From Paramecium sonneborni (taxonomy: Eukaryota > Ciliophora > Oligohymenophorea > Peniculida > Parameciidae): a stretch of 64,000 bases of DNA. Positions 49,253 to 61,775 of this stretch are shown one piece after another. Each line of letters begins with the position of its first letter. The first letter of the stretch is position 1. The translations under genes and the position numbers were made by a program. The notes beneath the pieces were generated by a model. It was not told the origin of the DNA. It was given only the letters and a program-made list of their open reading frames with translations, and did no database searches. The stretch spans positions 438,115-502,114 of the forward strand of contig CAJJDN010000009.1 of NCBI GenBank assembly GCA_905182985.1, read 5' to 3'.

Positions 49253-49514
49253 ATGTTTTGTCAGCAGTAAGAATTATTAGAAGAAAATATATTTTAATTA
49301 GAATAACGATTATAAAGCATAAAAGCTATAATGAGACTAATATTATACTGTTTCTGATCACATGTTAGCTATATAATTCCAAATAGCCTAAAACATTACA
49401 AAAGTGAGGAGAAATATAATATTGGCATAAATTGCAATTTTACAAATTCAAATGATAAATGATCCTATTTATTAATATTTTGAAAGGATATTAATGATGG
49501 TATTTGATTTTTGA
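49253..49514 (+). CDS. Small helical protein, 80 aa (left assembly copy)
   Basis: Starts MFCQQQELLEENIFQLEQ and uses a 19-nt intron (49350-49368, GTTTCT...TTAG) to bypass a TGA. The second part (QIAQNITKVRRNIILAQIA) is amphipathic helix. No known family. An alternative 21-nt intron after MM would extend it into the start of the next gene and is less likely. Present again at 50319-50580. Confidence 0.45.
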
Positions 49515-49591
49515 AAATAGAGAGATGATGAATTATTTACAAATTTTTTAGTTTTGAAACCCGATAATCGTTAATAATTTTATATACAATA

Positions 49592-50309
49592 ATGCAGTGT
49601 CGTAAAGTCGAATCAAATGTGATAATGAATTCGGCGAGATTAGTTCAACGTCCTACAGAGACCAATAAACTAGAAGAAGAGATAGTTCATGTAATAAAGA
49701 GTCCAGAAAAAAAGAGTCCCCATAATGGTAAATCACTCAAACGTACATCTTCTGGTCCAATAATAAATTTGCAACAATAAATAATAATCCATTAGAATGC
49801 ACCTACTAAAGACTCATAAGTTTTATTGAAATTCAAGAATTAAATGAAGAAGAAGAAAAAGAAGAAGAAGCTTTAAAAAAAAAAGAAAATATAAATAATA
49901 GATAAGTATGAATCAGAATTTAGAGTAGAGTAGCTGTTGAAATAAAACTTAAGAAAACATTAAAGTATATTATATAATTTACTCATAGAGGAAAAATAAG
50001 AACAATTAATTAAAGAAGAAATATAAAAATAAAGAGTAGTTAGTTTTAATGAGATGAGAAAAATAATGGATTAGCAAATAAGATATATAAATTAATAAAG
50101 ATTTGTTAGAGTAAATTTTAAATTGTATTTATATAAAGTCAAAATCTCCACCATCATCTATGTTACCTTGGGGTGTTGATTAGAATAAACTAAAATAATA
50201 TTGGACAAAAATGTTGGAAATCCATGATAAATTAGAAAAACCATAATAAGTTAATCAAACAGCTACAGAACATGCAATAAAAGAAAAAATTAGAAGACAT
50301 AAATTAGGA
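49592..50309 (+). CDS. 5' fragment of IQ/polyglutamine protein (assembly copy)
   Basis: Identical to the beginning of the gene at 50658, including its first intron (here 50111-50138), and cut at the N. Not a separate gene. Confidence 0.85.
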
Positions 50310-50310
50310 N
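50310..50310. other. Assembly gap (single N)
   Basis: Single N between the two 1,065-base copies. Confidence 0.95.
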
Positions 50311-51375
50311 ACATATTAATGTTTTGTCAGCAGTAAGAATTATTAGAAGAAAATATATTTTAATTAGAATAACGATTATAAAGCATAAAAGCTATAATGA
50401 GACTAATATTATACTGTTTCTGATCACATGTTAGCTATATAATTCCAAATAGCCTAAAACATTACAAAAGTGAGGAGAAATATAATATTGGCATAAATTG
50501 CAATTTTACAAATTCAAATGATAAATGATCCTATTTATTAATATTTTGAAAGGATATTAATGATGGTATTTGATTTTTGAAAATAGAGAGATGATGAATT
50601 ATTTACAAATTTTTTAGTTTTGAAACCCGATAATCGTTAATAATTTTATATACAATAATGCAGTGTCGTAAAGTCGAATCAAATGTGATAATGAATTCGG
50701 CGAGATTAGTTCAACGTCCTACAGAGACCAATAAACTAGAAGAAGAGATAGTTCATGTAATAAAGAGTCCAGAAAAAAAGAGTCCCCATAATGGTAAATC
50801 ACTCAAACGTACATCTTCTGGTCCAATAATAAATTTGCAACAATAAATAATAATCCATTAGAATGCACCTACTAAAGACTCATAAGTTTTATTGAAATTC
50901 AAGAATTAAATGAAGAAGAAGAAAAAGAAGAAGAAGCTTTAAAAAAAAAAGAAAATATAAATAATAGATAAGTATGAATCAGAATTTAGAGTAGAGTAGC
51001 TGTTGAAATAAAACTTAAGAAAACATTAAAGTATATTATATAATTTACTCATAGAGGAAAAATAAGAACAATTAATTAAAGAAGAAATATAAAAATAAAG
51101 AGTAGTTAGTTTTAATGAGATGAGAAAAATAATGGATTAGCAAATAAGATATATAAATTAATAAAGATTTGTTAGAGTAAATTTTAAATTGTATTTATAT
51201 AAAGTCAAAATCTCCACCATCATCTATGTTACCTTGGGGTGTTGATTAGAATAAACTAAAATAATATTGGACAAAAATGTTGGAAATCCATGATAAATTA
51301 GAAAAACCATAATAAGTTAATCAAACAGCTACAGAACATGCAATAAAAGAAAAAATTAGAAGACATAAATTAGGA
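50311..51375. repeat. Duplicated contig end 3, right copy
   Basis: Right copy, continuous with the remainder of the large gene. Confidence 0.9.
50319..50580 (+). CDS. Small helical protein, 80 aa (right assembly copy)
   Basis: Same as 49253-49514, intron at 50416-50434. It ends 77 bp before the ATG of the large IQ/polyglutamine gene. Confidence 0.45.
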
Positions 51376-52757
51376 TTAGATTTTCTCAATTCAAAACCTG
51401 AAAAAGATATATAAAAAATGATATAAAGTAAAAAATCTATTGAAATTTACTAGAATAAAAATCAAAATAAGTTTTAGAGACTATTTAATCTCCTTAAAAA
51501 CATATAAGTAACTGTGAAAATAAAGAGGCCATTTAGGATGTTAAATTATATATGATGTATAAAAGAGAATTATGGAGACAATAAAAAATTGAAGAGTATC
51601 TTATATTTATATAATTAGGAAATAATTATAAAAGTTAAAAAAAGAAAAATTACAATAAAATTTATAAATATTAGATTAAGAAGCCAAACTATTTGCTAAA
51701 TCAAGAAATGCTTCAGTGAAATCAAATTTAACAGCTTAAGCAGCATCATATCATGCATAATAATCATCTTAACACTTTCGTACTTCAGAACCTCCTAATT
51801 TTAATAAATTAGAAAAAGAGTATAAAGAACTTATGAGATCTCTCAGATAATCAAGTTATAGTAGTACATAATCACATACTAGAAAAACCAGTTAAATGAA
51901 ATTTTTAGATTGGTTATAATAATTACCTGAATCTTATCTCTAAGAATAACTCTCTCAAATGTAGGCTATAAATGAATAAATGAATAATAAAGGATTTTAA
52001 TATAAATTAAGCGAACAAGAAATGTATCAATTTTTAGAATAATTTCTTAAAGAAAAATTTGAATAATAAACTAAATCTACTATTAAAGACCGATTTAATG
52101 AATTGCAAGAAAGATTTTAATAGGTTTCTTAATAATAGTTATCAAATAGCTAATAATTATCTCAACAATAAAATATAACTCATTAAAGTAATTAAAGTAA
52201 TAAGAGTCATACTTAAAAAGAAAAAAACTCAACATCTCCAAAAGAATATACTATTAATGAAATGAGTGATGAAGAAATAGAATAAATTTAAAATGTAGCT
52301 GCAACTATGATATAAAAAGTATGGAGAGGTTATAAGACAAGATAAGTGGTTTTTGCATATCTTTAATATCTGATTTAATAGTAGGAATTAGAGGAGTAAT
52401 AAAATGAGGGACACAAATTATAGTAATAATTTGAAGGATTGTCATAAGAGGAGGATATTAAATCTGTAAATTAAATGACAGATTCAGATAGAAGATTAAA
52501 TCCTCTTGAATTCCCTCAATTTTAAGGCAATGCACCACCTCCATCAGAGTCTTTATAATAATCATCACTTTAATAATCTAGCCCTAGAGGTAACACAAGT
52601 ATTCCTCCGCTAAATCTGGATTCATTCTCATAATAATAATCATCTCCTTCAAAGTCTCTTTAATATTAATAATAATAATAGTAATAGTAATAATAATAGT
52701 AATAGTAATTATAATAATTAGAACAATAATAATTATTATTATAATAATAATAATAAC

Positions 52758-52846
<89 letters not shown>

Positions 52847-54690
52847 TAACAATAATAATAACAATAGCAATAATAATAACAATAATAGTTAACAGAATCT
52901 TAGATTTAAGAATAAGAAAGTAATTAGAATAAAACACCTTAAAAAAGCCTTCATTTATATCATGGATTAAATTCTGATCCAGAATATTTTATGGAAGTTA
53001 TAAAATTAAGGGAAGAAGCTTTGTAATAGAAGTATGATTAATAGCTTGCATTGTTGGAAAAAATGTTAGATAAAAAAAAAGTTTCAAATGACTTATTTTC
53101 AGAAAATAAAGAAAAATTAGAAAAAAGATATAGAAGGGAAAGAGATAAATTATAATAATCTAAAAATGAGGTTGAGAGATTACATCAAATGTTTAAAGAT
53201 ACTGTAAAATCTACCTAAAAAGATTAATAATTTATGGAAAGAATGAAAATTTAAACTGATGAAGAGAATTTATCGATTAGGTAAATCTTTTCAATTCGTT
53301 CAGAAACTGAACAATCTGATGGAGAGATAGAAAAGAGATCTGTGCCACATTATGGCTTATTGTAATAAATAAGTATATTTTAATTAATAATTTAGAGAAT
53401 GATTAATTTAAGAAATATTCTAAAAATCGAAAGTAGGTGAGAAGTTTTGATTAATAAGTAAGTTTAGATGAAATTTCTATGAAAAATGAAGAAATTTAAA
53501 CAAGCACAATATTTAATGTCCACACAGAATCAATAAATAACTCACTACATAAATCTTAATAATTACCATCTGCTTTATAATAATCTGTACCTTCCTAAGA
53601 AATTGTATAGATAGAAACTATAGAAATTCCTGAGAACAAATTTACAGAGCCAAAAGAGGATATCAGAAATTCAATAATTCCTTTTGATGATAGAAAGATT
53701 GATAATCTGACAGAAAATATTGTTTAAAATATCATTTCAGAATTTGCTGAAGAGTTGAATAATTTTCCATTATAATCTTTAGGTGTATTGATGGAATGGG
53801 ATGAAGAATCTCAAATAGATTAATAATTTCCTCCAGGTTTTCCAACTACTCTTAATTTTATAAAAGATTATCTAGTTTCATTTAGTGAATTTATATAGAG
53901 TAAATAATAATAATATTATTTAGAACATTATCTTGCAGTATTTATCTAATAAATAAATACTCCTTTGGGAATAACACCTTAAGATTTATTAAAGACAATT
54001 TCACTAAGTGATATGTAATAAAATGCTCTTGATGACTCAACATCTGGACCCTTATATCCACTAATAAAACACATTCATTAAATGGAACCCTTGATTGATG
54101 AAGAAATTTGGACAAAATTTAATTAATCTTATGCTCTCAAATTAAAATATTATAATGATATCAACATAACTGATTAATTTAAGGAATTAGAAATTTATCA
54201 TTTAAGAATGATTTATGAAGCCTTTAATGAGGCTATAAATTATGTGAGACCATTTGGAATTAGAGGGTAACCATATCCATGGAAATCTAATCCTTTAAAA
54301 GTCTATTAAAATTAGACAACTTAAGAATCTATTGATAGAGCTATGGGTTTTGCTATAGCTAAAATGTTGAAATGGGGATCATTTTTATGTGGTTTCATTC
54401 CTGAAAAAATTGAGACACCTTAAGGAGAAATTATAGTAATAGAAGATGACTACCTCAATTAAATTAAAGAAGATAGATTATAGCAAATGTTAGAATATGA
54501 AGTAATATTTTATACATAATTTTAGATTCAAGAATCAGAAGAAAAATGGTTAAATTATGATGAAGAACAGGCCGAAGTGGCAGTTGAATTAGCTGATGTC
54601 GTTTTCGAAACTATGTTAGATGAAGCAGCAGAAGAGATATTCAAAATTTCATAACGAGGGAATTACTAAATAAAAGGGTTTCAATAATGA
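50658..54690 (+). CDS. Large IQ-motif coiled-coil protein with polyglutamine tract
   Basis: 1,310 residues, four introns (51177-51204, 51428-51453, 51596-51618, 53373-53395). Order: basic N-terminus with KRTSSGPI and a poly-Lys run; coiled coil with KLWR/QQKIEE stretches; an IQ motif ATMIQKVWRGYKTRQ near residue 540 (calmodulin or centrin binding); a Ser/Pro/Gln region with a 76-codon Gln-rich run; coiled coil; and a globular C-terminus of about 280 residues (FGIRGQPYPWKSNPLKV, DRAMGFAIAKMLKW, acidic ELADVVFETMLDEAAEEIF). The C-terminal pattern recalls the DUF4378-like end of centrosomal and cortical proteins; this is tentative. A basal-body or cortex role is inference from motif content and the nearby FOP-like gene. 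Confidence 0.8.
52661..52888 (+). repeat. TAA/TAG/CAA microsatellite encoding Gln-rich tract
   Basis: 76 codons, nearly all glutamine (TAA, TAG, CAA) with a few Tyr, Leu and Glu at the 5' end. In frame with the large IQ protein. Confidence 0.93.
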
Positions 54691-54864
54691 TATTTTTAAA
54701 AAAAAGCTTTATTATTCCTATATATATATGTATATATATCTATTTTAATAATTAACACTTTAATCACAAAAAATATCCGTAATTACAAAATTACAATATT
54801 TATAACAAATAATTTTTAACATAATTTTTAATAATTAAATCAAATTTAAAATTGATAATAATTT

Positions 54865-55263
54865 ATGTCACAAGAAGAAAATCAGAATGGAAATATGAAT
54901 AAGATAATATCTATCATAAATAAAGCAATAAAAAGTATTATAATGATGTCTATAATAGAATGTCCTTAGTATGAACATTCATAAAATTATTTACTTGAAT
55001 CAAGAAAAATTGTATTATTTAATGAGGGCCTAAGAGACTAAATCTCTAAGTGTTAAGAAGAAATAAGATTACTTTAGAAGGAATTGGCTTAACCTTCTAA
55101 AAAGTTAAGAAGAAAAGCTTATGAAATTTCAAAAAAGTATAAATGTTCAAACTGTGATAAAAAATATGGCTCAGAAGCATCTCTTAATTTACATTGTAAA
55201 ATAAAGCATGCTTTTTCAGAAACAGATTCTAAAACTTAAATTGATCACAGTTTTCAAATTTGA
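54865..55263 (+). CDS. Single C2H2 zinc-finger protein, 132 aa
   Basis: Intronless. Residues 90-113 read YKCSNCDKKYGSEASLNLHCKIKH, a canonical C-x2-C-x12-H-x4-H finger with the conserved aromatic and leucine core positions. The N-terminal part is helical (LLESRKIVLFNEGLRDQ) with two extra cysteines; the end is polar. One finger alone is unlikely to give specific DNA binding, so it may bind RNA or protein. Confidence 0.8.
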
Positions 55264-55424
55264 TTTTCCTTTTTAATTTTTAATTCGCTGTTTTTTTAAT
55301 AATTAAAATTTTAACTATTATTATTAAAAATTTCAAATATTTCTAAAATTAGAGATCTTTTATAAATAAAATTATAAACTCTTTCCAAAGCAGATAATAT
55401 ATTTTACAAACTATTAGATAATTA

Positions 55425-55905
55425 TCATTCGACGTTATTACCCTAATTAATTAAATGATTTTTATTTTTAGTAGCTTATTTTGCTCTAATCAAACTATGT
55501 AATCCATCTTCACTTATTTTTTTTAGCAATTTAAATGCCTTCATTTCTTAATAGAAATAGTTGTTGCAATCTCTAAATTAAAGACTGACTAAGATGAAAT
55601 TAAATCTGTAATTAAGATGTATTTGATTGCAGTTATTTTACCAGCAAATTAAGTTCATTTTTAGATACCATAAATTCCTAGAACAATTCCTAATTTAAAT
55701 TCAAAGTAACCTTAATTTTGAGCTAAATAATATTTTATTAACTCCTAATAATACTCCATGAATATTAATTATTAAAGTTTTCTTAATGAATTAAAATAGA
55801 AGTGTATAATCAAATTATCTGAGATTTGTTTATGATTTAAATGAGCAATTGACAAATTCTTTACTTTGATTATTGTATCTAATTCAGATAGAATAATCAA
55901 AATTG
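55425..55905 (-). pseudogene. Decayed gene remnant on the minus strand
   Basis: Protein-like sequence in one frame (LSELDTIIKVKNLSIAHLNH, EYYQELIKYYLAQNQGYFEF, KLGIVLGIYGIQK) is interrupted by a TGA, continues in the same frame (FAGKITAIKYILITDLISSQ), then needs a one-base shift to go on (EMKAFKLLKKISEDGLHSLI) to a final TGA at 55425. I could not find an intron with GT...AG ends that mends it. The YY-x-A and GIYGIQK features vaguely recall Bro1/ALIX-type helices. Most likely a pseudogene, but an unusual gene structure or sequence error is possible. Confidence 0.45.
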
Positions 55906-55977
55906 TATTGTATCAAATAAATACTTTAATATTAGCATTTATATTGATTTACTAATCAGATCATTTTCTAACTTAAA

Positions 55978-56281
55978 CCTGAATCAAATACAGCACCACA
56001 CAAAGATTTAAAAATTAATCATTCTTTATGGTTAAGTCAGGCTTTTTATTGAAGAGGATCTATTAAAAAAAGATAAAGAAATATTCAAAAATTGGGAGGA
56101 TTTAAATATATATTTTAAACAAACAATAGAAGTTCCACTCTCCAGCAAGCAAATAAGAAATGAATTCTTGATAAAGTTTCAGTTTTAATTGAAAATTAAA
56201 CTCAAATTGAGGAAGGTATAAATATATTTTAAGAATAGATTTGTAAAATAAATTTTTCAATCTACTAATTATACAATTTGA
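55978..56281 (+). pseudogene. Decayed gene remnant on the plus strand
   Basis: ESNTAPHKDLKINHSLWLSQ in one frame is followed after a TGA by a shifted frame reading EEDLLKKDKEIFKNWEDLNI and YFKQTIEVPLSSKQIRNEF before a TGA at 56279-56281. Composition is protein-like in both parts, with no GT...AG intron to connect them. It faces away from the minus-strand remnant next to it. Family unknown. Confidence 0.4.
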
Positions 56282-56538
56282 ATTATAGTAATAATTACTT
56301 TGTTATTATTCGTAGAATAATATATTTTTACAAAGAAATCTCATTCTTAAATAAATCTAATTAATATATTTTAAATTAAAAACTTAATTCTGAGTTTTTA
56401 AGTCTCATTTAATTTATGATTTTCAAATTTTTTCACTTAAAAAATGATTAGTTTAATCATCTACATCTCATTATAAAATTTCCAATTATAGCATAAAATT
56501 TTAATTTGATGACTAAAAAATTAATAAAATATATAATT

Positions 56539-58064
56539 ATGTTAAATAAATATTTTTCATTTTATAAGGTTTGTAGAGAAAAGACCAAGCTTTATAATTA
56601 CATAAAAAGCATTTTTATTGAAAAAATTGAATAAATTGAAGATAGTGTACTCTATTCAAATGATCTACCTTATGCTGTGTTAACTTTAGAAAATTCAAGA
56701 TTTATAAATCCGAAAATCGGGTAAAAATTAGCTAATACAGCAAAGTTAATTTTTCATAACCATGATTTAACAAAACTAAAATCTGCTTAGTTTGCAGTTG
56801 AAATATTAAATTCTTTACATCAATATACTGATAAGTCAGATGCTGAATTATATAAGGAAATTTATAAATTTTACTAAAATCACCCTTATTTATTTGATAA
56901 GAATTTGATTGATAGATTGTAATATTATTATCATTAATTGGCTGAAAATGCTAATTTTGAACATTTAATTGAAATAGATGCTAATGTTGGTGCGATCAGT
57001 AATACAAGAATGTTTACTCCAGTTGTTTTGGATTTATATAATATAAAGAGATAAAGCTATTGGAATTTAATTGTTAGATATGATCCAAATAAATTAACCA
57101 GCACTGCTACTTTGACACATAAATCTGGGATTTCAATTATAATGTAAGGAGTTTATCCCAATAATTATGAAGATATAACAGATACAAAACAATTAATAGC
57201 TGAGAAAAAGTTTGATACTGTAATTTTAAATTTAGCTCCATTGAGTATTCAATAATTGGATGAAAATAAAAAATTTGATATAATAAATAAAATAACCAAC
57301 AATCTAGAAACAAATAAGATTTTTAAAGATCAAGTTTAACAAGTGTTAGTAACTGATTATGAACCAATTATTGAAGAATTAAAAAAGAAACTTAGAATTG
57401 ATAATTCAAAATAAATACTTACAGGTATTTAATAAGGATTTGAAGTACCATATACTTTAGAATCATTATTATTCTATTTTTCTGCTTAAAGAAAAAACTC
57501 AAGTTAAACACATTTAATTCTCGGAGGGTTAGGAATTGATGATAAATTAAAATTACTTTTAAATTAATTAAATCCTTAAAAAATAACTTAAGAATTATAA
57601 ACCCTTAGATTTAAATGGTTAAATCAAGTTTTTTCACATGTTGCTAAAGCACAAAAGATTGGATGTTTTGTATGTGGCACATAACCAGAATCTTTAAATC
57701 CCCCTTCAAAGATTTTGAATGAAAATCCAGTATTATAAAATATCCAATCAAAGTTTTTAGCTGATATTGCTTTAAAATATATTGGAAATAGTAATAAGAA
57801 GAATATTTTATTGGTTTTAAATTAATCGATATTTTATGATACTTTAAAATACATTGTCGAAGCTGAAATCATAAAAAATGATTTTAATATTGATGAATAT
57901 CGCTTCAATCTAATTAAATAAAAATTAGGAATATCTCCTTTGAATTAAAATTATCTGAATTTATTTAAATAATTTTATGAAGAGTAATTTATTAAATATC
58001 ATCCATAGTTCTTTATAGACTAATCAAATATATAAATTGTGCTCTTAGGAAATATTAGATTTGA
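56539..58064 (+). CDS. Unknown protein, about 501 aa
   Basis: A long open frame with uniform coding character. The start MLNKYFSFYKVCREKTKLYN could be a mitochondrial presequence. Segments include AQFAVEILNSLHQYTDK, YKEIYKFYQNHPYLFDK, FDTVILNLAPLSIQQL and HLILGGLGIDDKLKLL. No domain recognised. The 3' end is uncertain: a 20-nt intron (58039-58058, GTGCTC...TTAG) would give a prompt TGA at 58062, otherwise the frame stays open well into the next gene. Because of this the stop given here is a choice, not a fact. Confidence 0.55.
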
Positions 58065-58187
58065 ATAAAATCTCAAAATTAAAATATTTACCAGGATAAT
58101 AGATTCGTTGTGGTATAAGGGACATTTTATTTTGAAAATATTTGTGTAAATTAATAAAAAGAATTAATATTTAAAAATAATAATCCT

Positions 58188-61100
58188 ATGTTAAGTACAG
58201 AAATTCCTGATCCTTAAAAAATAGAAGAAGCCTTTACCATAATTATGTCAACCAAAAATCAATAAATTGGAAAAGAAGCAGATGCTTATTTAAGAAATTT
58301 AGAATAAAATTATCCATACATTTTAGTATCACTATTGTAAATTTTTGAGAACAGTCAGGTATTAATTATATAAATTATATATTTAAAGGTATACCTAAAT
58401 AAATTTTAAGCATTGTTACTAATAAAAAACGTCATAGTGAGAAATTGGATCAAAAATTAGTTCAAAGATAATTAGAAAATTTAAAATATATCAGAAGAGT
58501 TGAAAAATCATGTAAAGGATAAAATATTATAATTTTTGGGGGTTGTTTAAGATGATAAATTTAAGAAAGAAATCAATTTGATTCTTTCTGTCATTGCTAA
58601 GCATGATTTTCCATTAAAATTTTAAGGATTAGTAAACTATTTTGTTAAAGGCCTATAAACTATTATATAAAGTGGATCAACTAATTGTGCATTAACTTAT
58701 GATTTAATAGTTTCACTAAAAGTTGTTTAGCAAAGTGTAGTATAAATTAGAAATAGTATTAATATTAAATATTTCATAGCTCCTTGGAAACTTTAATAAG
58801 CATAATTTTTTTAAGCGATTTGGAATAATTTATTACTCCTTTGGAAAAATGTAACGTAAATATAATCTCAAGAATTACAACAAAATATAAATAATTATTC
58901 TTTTGTTAATAAAATTTCCAAAAAATTGGATAGACTGATATCTTTATCTATAATGCATCTTCATTAAGAATAAGACCAGTAAAAATATTTTAATATTTAA
59001 TTTTAGAGAGAAAATACAATTAGTGTTTGTGTTATTATTAGAGAAATCAGCATTTTTATTAAAAATAGTTTAGCAATAAAAATTATTATAACCCAATCTT
59101 AAAACACTTCTTCATAGTTTAGGCAATATTTAAAGTCTTTTTTCACTAAGTATTATATAAGGGTTTTAAGATTATATGATATTATTGAAATTAATAATAT
59201 AGAATGAATGGGATGATAAAAGAGTTTTAAGAACAGGATTGATCGGAATAATCAAAATATTAAAAATCTTTTTCTATTTTAAAGATGAAAAAAATTACAA
59301 TAAGAAACTTTAAGAAGCAAATTCAGAATAATATAAACAAACAATTCAAACTGCCAATTAACTTTTTAATTCGTTCTTTTTGGAAAATATGCAATTTTTA
59401 ATTGAATAACTCATTCAAATAGCAGCAATTCCAACTGACCTTAGTGATGAAGAACTAATAGAATAAGAAGAAGATTCAACAATTGATGATCCATAAAATG
59501 AAATGCATTGTCCTATTTTTACAATATGCTTAGCATGCCAATATTAATTGATGTAAAGATTTCCTGATTTATTCATTCAAAAAATTACTCAAATAATGTA
59601 ATAGTTAATAAATAGTAATTTTAATGCAAATTAATAAATTTTGGAAAGCTTATTTGCAATATTGGGATCAACACCAAAAATAACTACAAAATTAAAGATC
59701 TAACCTATCTAAATTTAACCTGTTTTATAATATTTAATAAAGACAAATACGATTTAAAGTTAAAGAAGGTTTGCATTCTTATGTAGAAGCTATTGTAATT
59801 GTTTCAGTGATTCTGAACTACCTTAGATTTTAGAATATTCTCGACTTTTATTAAGCAACTCATAAGATTAAATTGTTTAATATTAAACTTTAATGTGCAT
59901 TAAAAATATTTTAATTTGTTTAGGCTAGAATTTTGATTTTAGGAATATTCAATTTTTTGAATAAATTGCACCTGTAATTGTAAAATTATTATGCAATTTA
60001 TAAAAATCCAGCATTTTATGGCCTTTGTTGTCCTTCTTAGAAACTCTAATTTTAAAATATTCAGAAACAAATGCAAATTCAATGTAAATTTTGGTTAAAA
60101 TCATTGAAAACTCAGATTTAATAATATTGATGAAAACTAAGTCATAGTTGCTTATAGGAGCTTTGTGTGATATGTTTTTTGCTCTGTTTGTTTCCTTTCC
60201 TTTAGGAACAAATTTAAATCACTTATATAAATTAGCACTGGTTTTGATAGATACAAATTTAGATTCAAAAGAAAATCACATTTTCGAATTTTTACAGTTT
60301 TTGTTATAAGAATATGATCCTGCTTCAGATAACAATTCTACAGGTATTTTATTCAGCAATTTGTATATGACAAATGAGAAACTGCTTATGGATGATACAG
60401 AGTTTAATCACATGTAAACAATATTAAGAGTTATTGAAGAGCTCTTGTTATTAAATCTTATTTAATTATCATCAAATATATTTAATCTTCTCTAAGAAAG
60501 ATTATAAATTGCTTAATAAAATGAATGCCATGATGCTGCTTTTATCTTAAAAAAGAGCTGCATAAGTTTATTAGAAACTATAATTCTGAAACAATATGAA
60601 AGCATTACTATTTAACAAAATTAATAGATTATAATATTTTTAATTTAAGAATTGATTAAATTAAGTGGAAGAGATTAGGTAGACCAAATGTATTACACAA
60701 TATAATACAAGAATAATATTGTGGAGATCTTAAATAGATTTATTTTAAAGGATATAATAAGTATGATTTAAGTATTAAATTCTATGTAAGTGTCATTAGA
60801 TTAATATTTTATTTTATGGTAAGATACTGCTTAACATATAGTTAACAGGGGAAATAGGAAAATAAATATCATTGCTTAATTATTATTCATAAAATATCTT
60901 CAAAAACCTACATTTGAAAAAGTATTTCAGCATGTGCTTTAAGATGCATTTCCTGAAATTGATTATGATTTTGAGCTAAAATCTAAGGAATTTAGAGAAT
61001 TGTAATTACAAAATAAAAAAAAATAAGCTAATTCTCGATAAAGCAGATTGGCTAAATAGTTTAGAAATAATTATAGGAAGGAAATCTTATAAGAACTTTG

Positions 61101-61271
61101 CTTATATGATGACACATTTAATTTAAAATAATTCTTCTTTTAAACAATATAAGTATTTAATTAATATTATTATAGGAATGCATGAAACTTCATAATTATT
61201 CTGAATTAAGTTAGATTATAAATATTCCATCAGTTATAGACAAATTGAATTAATTGTTAAATGAGAAATGA
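58188..61271 (+). CDS. Importin-beta family nuclear transport receptor (IPO7/8-like)
   Basis: About 1,000 residues, three introns (58359-58388, 58979-59006, 61153-61175). The N-terminus IEEAFTIIMSTKNQQIGKEA, AYLRNLEQNYPYILVSLLQI, then KFQALLLIKNVIVRNWIKN matches the importin-beta N-terminal domain (A-x-x-x-L, QAAxxLKNxIxxxW) that binds Ran. The body is made of HEAT-like helical pairs, including an acidic insertion (SDEELIEQEEDSTIDD) like that of importin-7/8 and Nmd5/Sxm1. Length also fits that subgroup. These carry ribosomal proteins and other cargo into the nucleus. An in-frame open stretch precedes the chosen ATG and could hide an earlier start. Confidence 0.82.
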
Positions 61272-61338
61272 AAGTGTTTGAATTACATTATTATATTAAT
61301 TGTAATTTAATGTATGTTTATATATTGTACAGATGAAA

Positions 61339-61775
61339 TCATTCTTTTTTTTCTTCTGCTCTTACTTTGCCTTTGCCATTAGTCAATCTAACGTTGAGTT
61401 CGGCTGCTCTTCTTACAAGTGTAGCTCTTTTTCTAGCTGAGAGATTATGAGCCAATTCACCTGCAAAAGTTCTGTTATTAGTAAGTAATAATTCAAGATC
61501 CTTTTCATTTGTTATTAATAATTTTCTGAAACCAGCTTAATCCAAATATCTAATATTTTTGTTATTTTTATATACCTTGTTTTTTTATCACCTCTATACC
61601 CAGCTTTTGGCATAGGTCTATTTCCTCTAAATCTTCTTCTCACTCTATTATCAATACCTCGAGGTCTCCTCCAACTAGGTCTTAATTTGTGAGGGTAATC
61701 TTCTGATTCGAATCTAACAAATCTTTTTGTTCTCTTGTGTACTATCCTTTTATGAGCTAGTGATTTGACAACCAT
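61339..61775 (-). CDS. RPL32: 60S ribosomal protein eL32
   Basis: 135 residues, one 26-nt intron (61550-61575). Sequence blocks [67 protein letters not shown] and [20 protein letters not shown] are unmistakable eL32. Length is that of the yeast and mammalian protein (130-135). Clearly higher G+C than its surroundings, as expected for a highly expressed gene. It is convergent with the importin gene, 67 bp between stops. Confidence 0.98.

Larger units (their letters stand above)
49245..50309. repeat. Duplicated contig end 3, left copy
   Basis: 1,065 bases repeated at 50311-51375 after one N; I saw no difference between copies. Confidence 0.9.

Noticed and set aside
52584..52937. Poly-isoleucine frame on the minus strand
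   Set aside because: Opposite strand of the second polyglutamine tract inside the IQ-protein gene.
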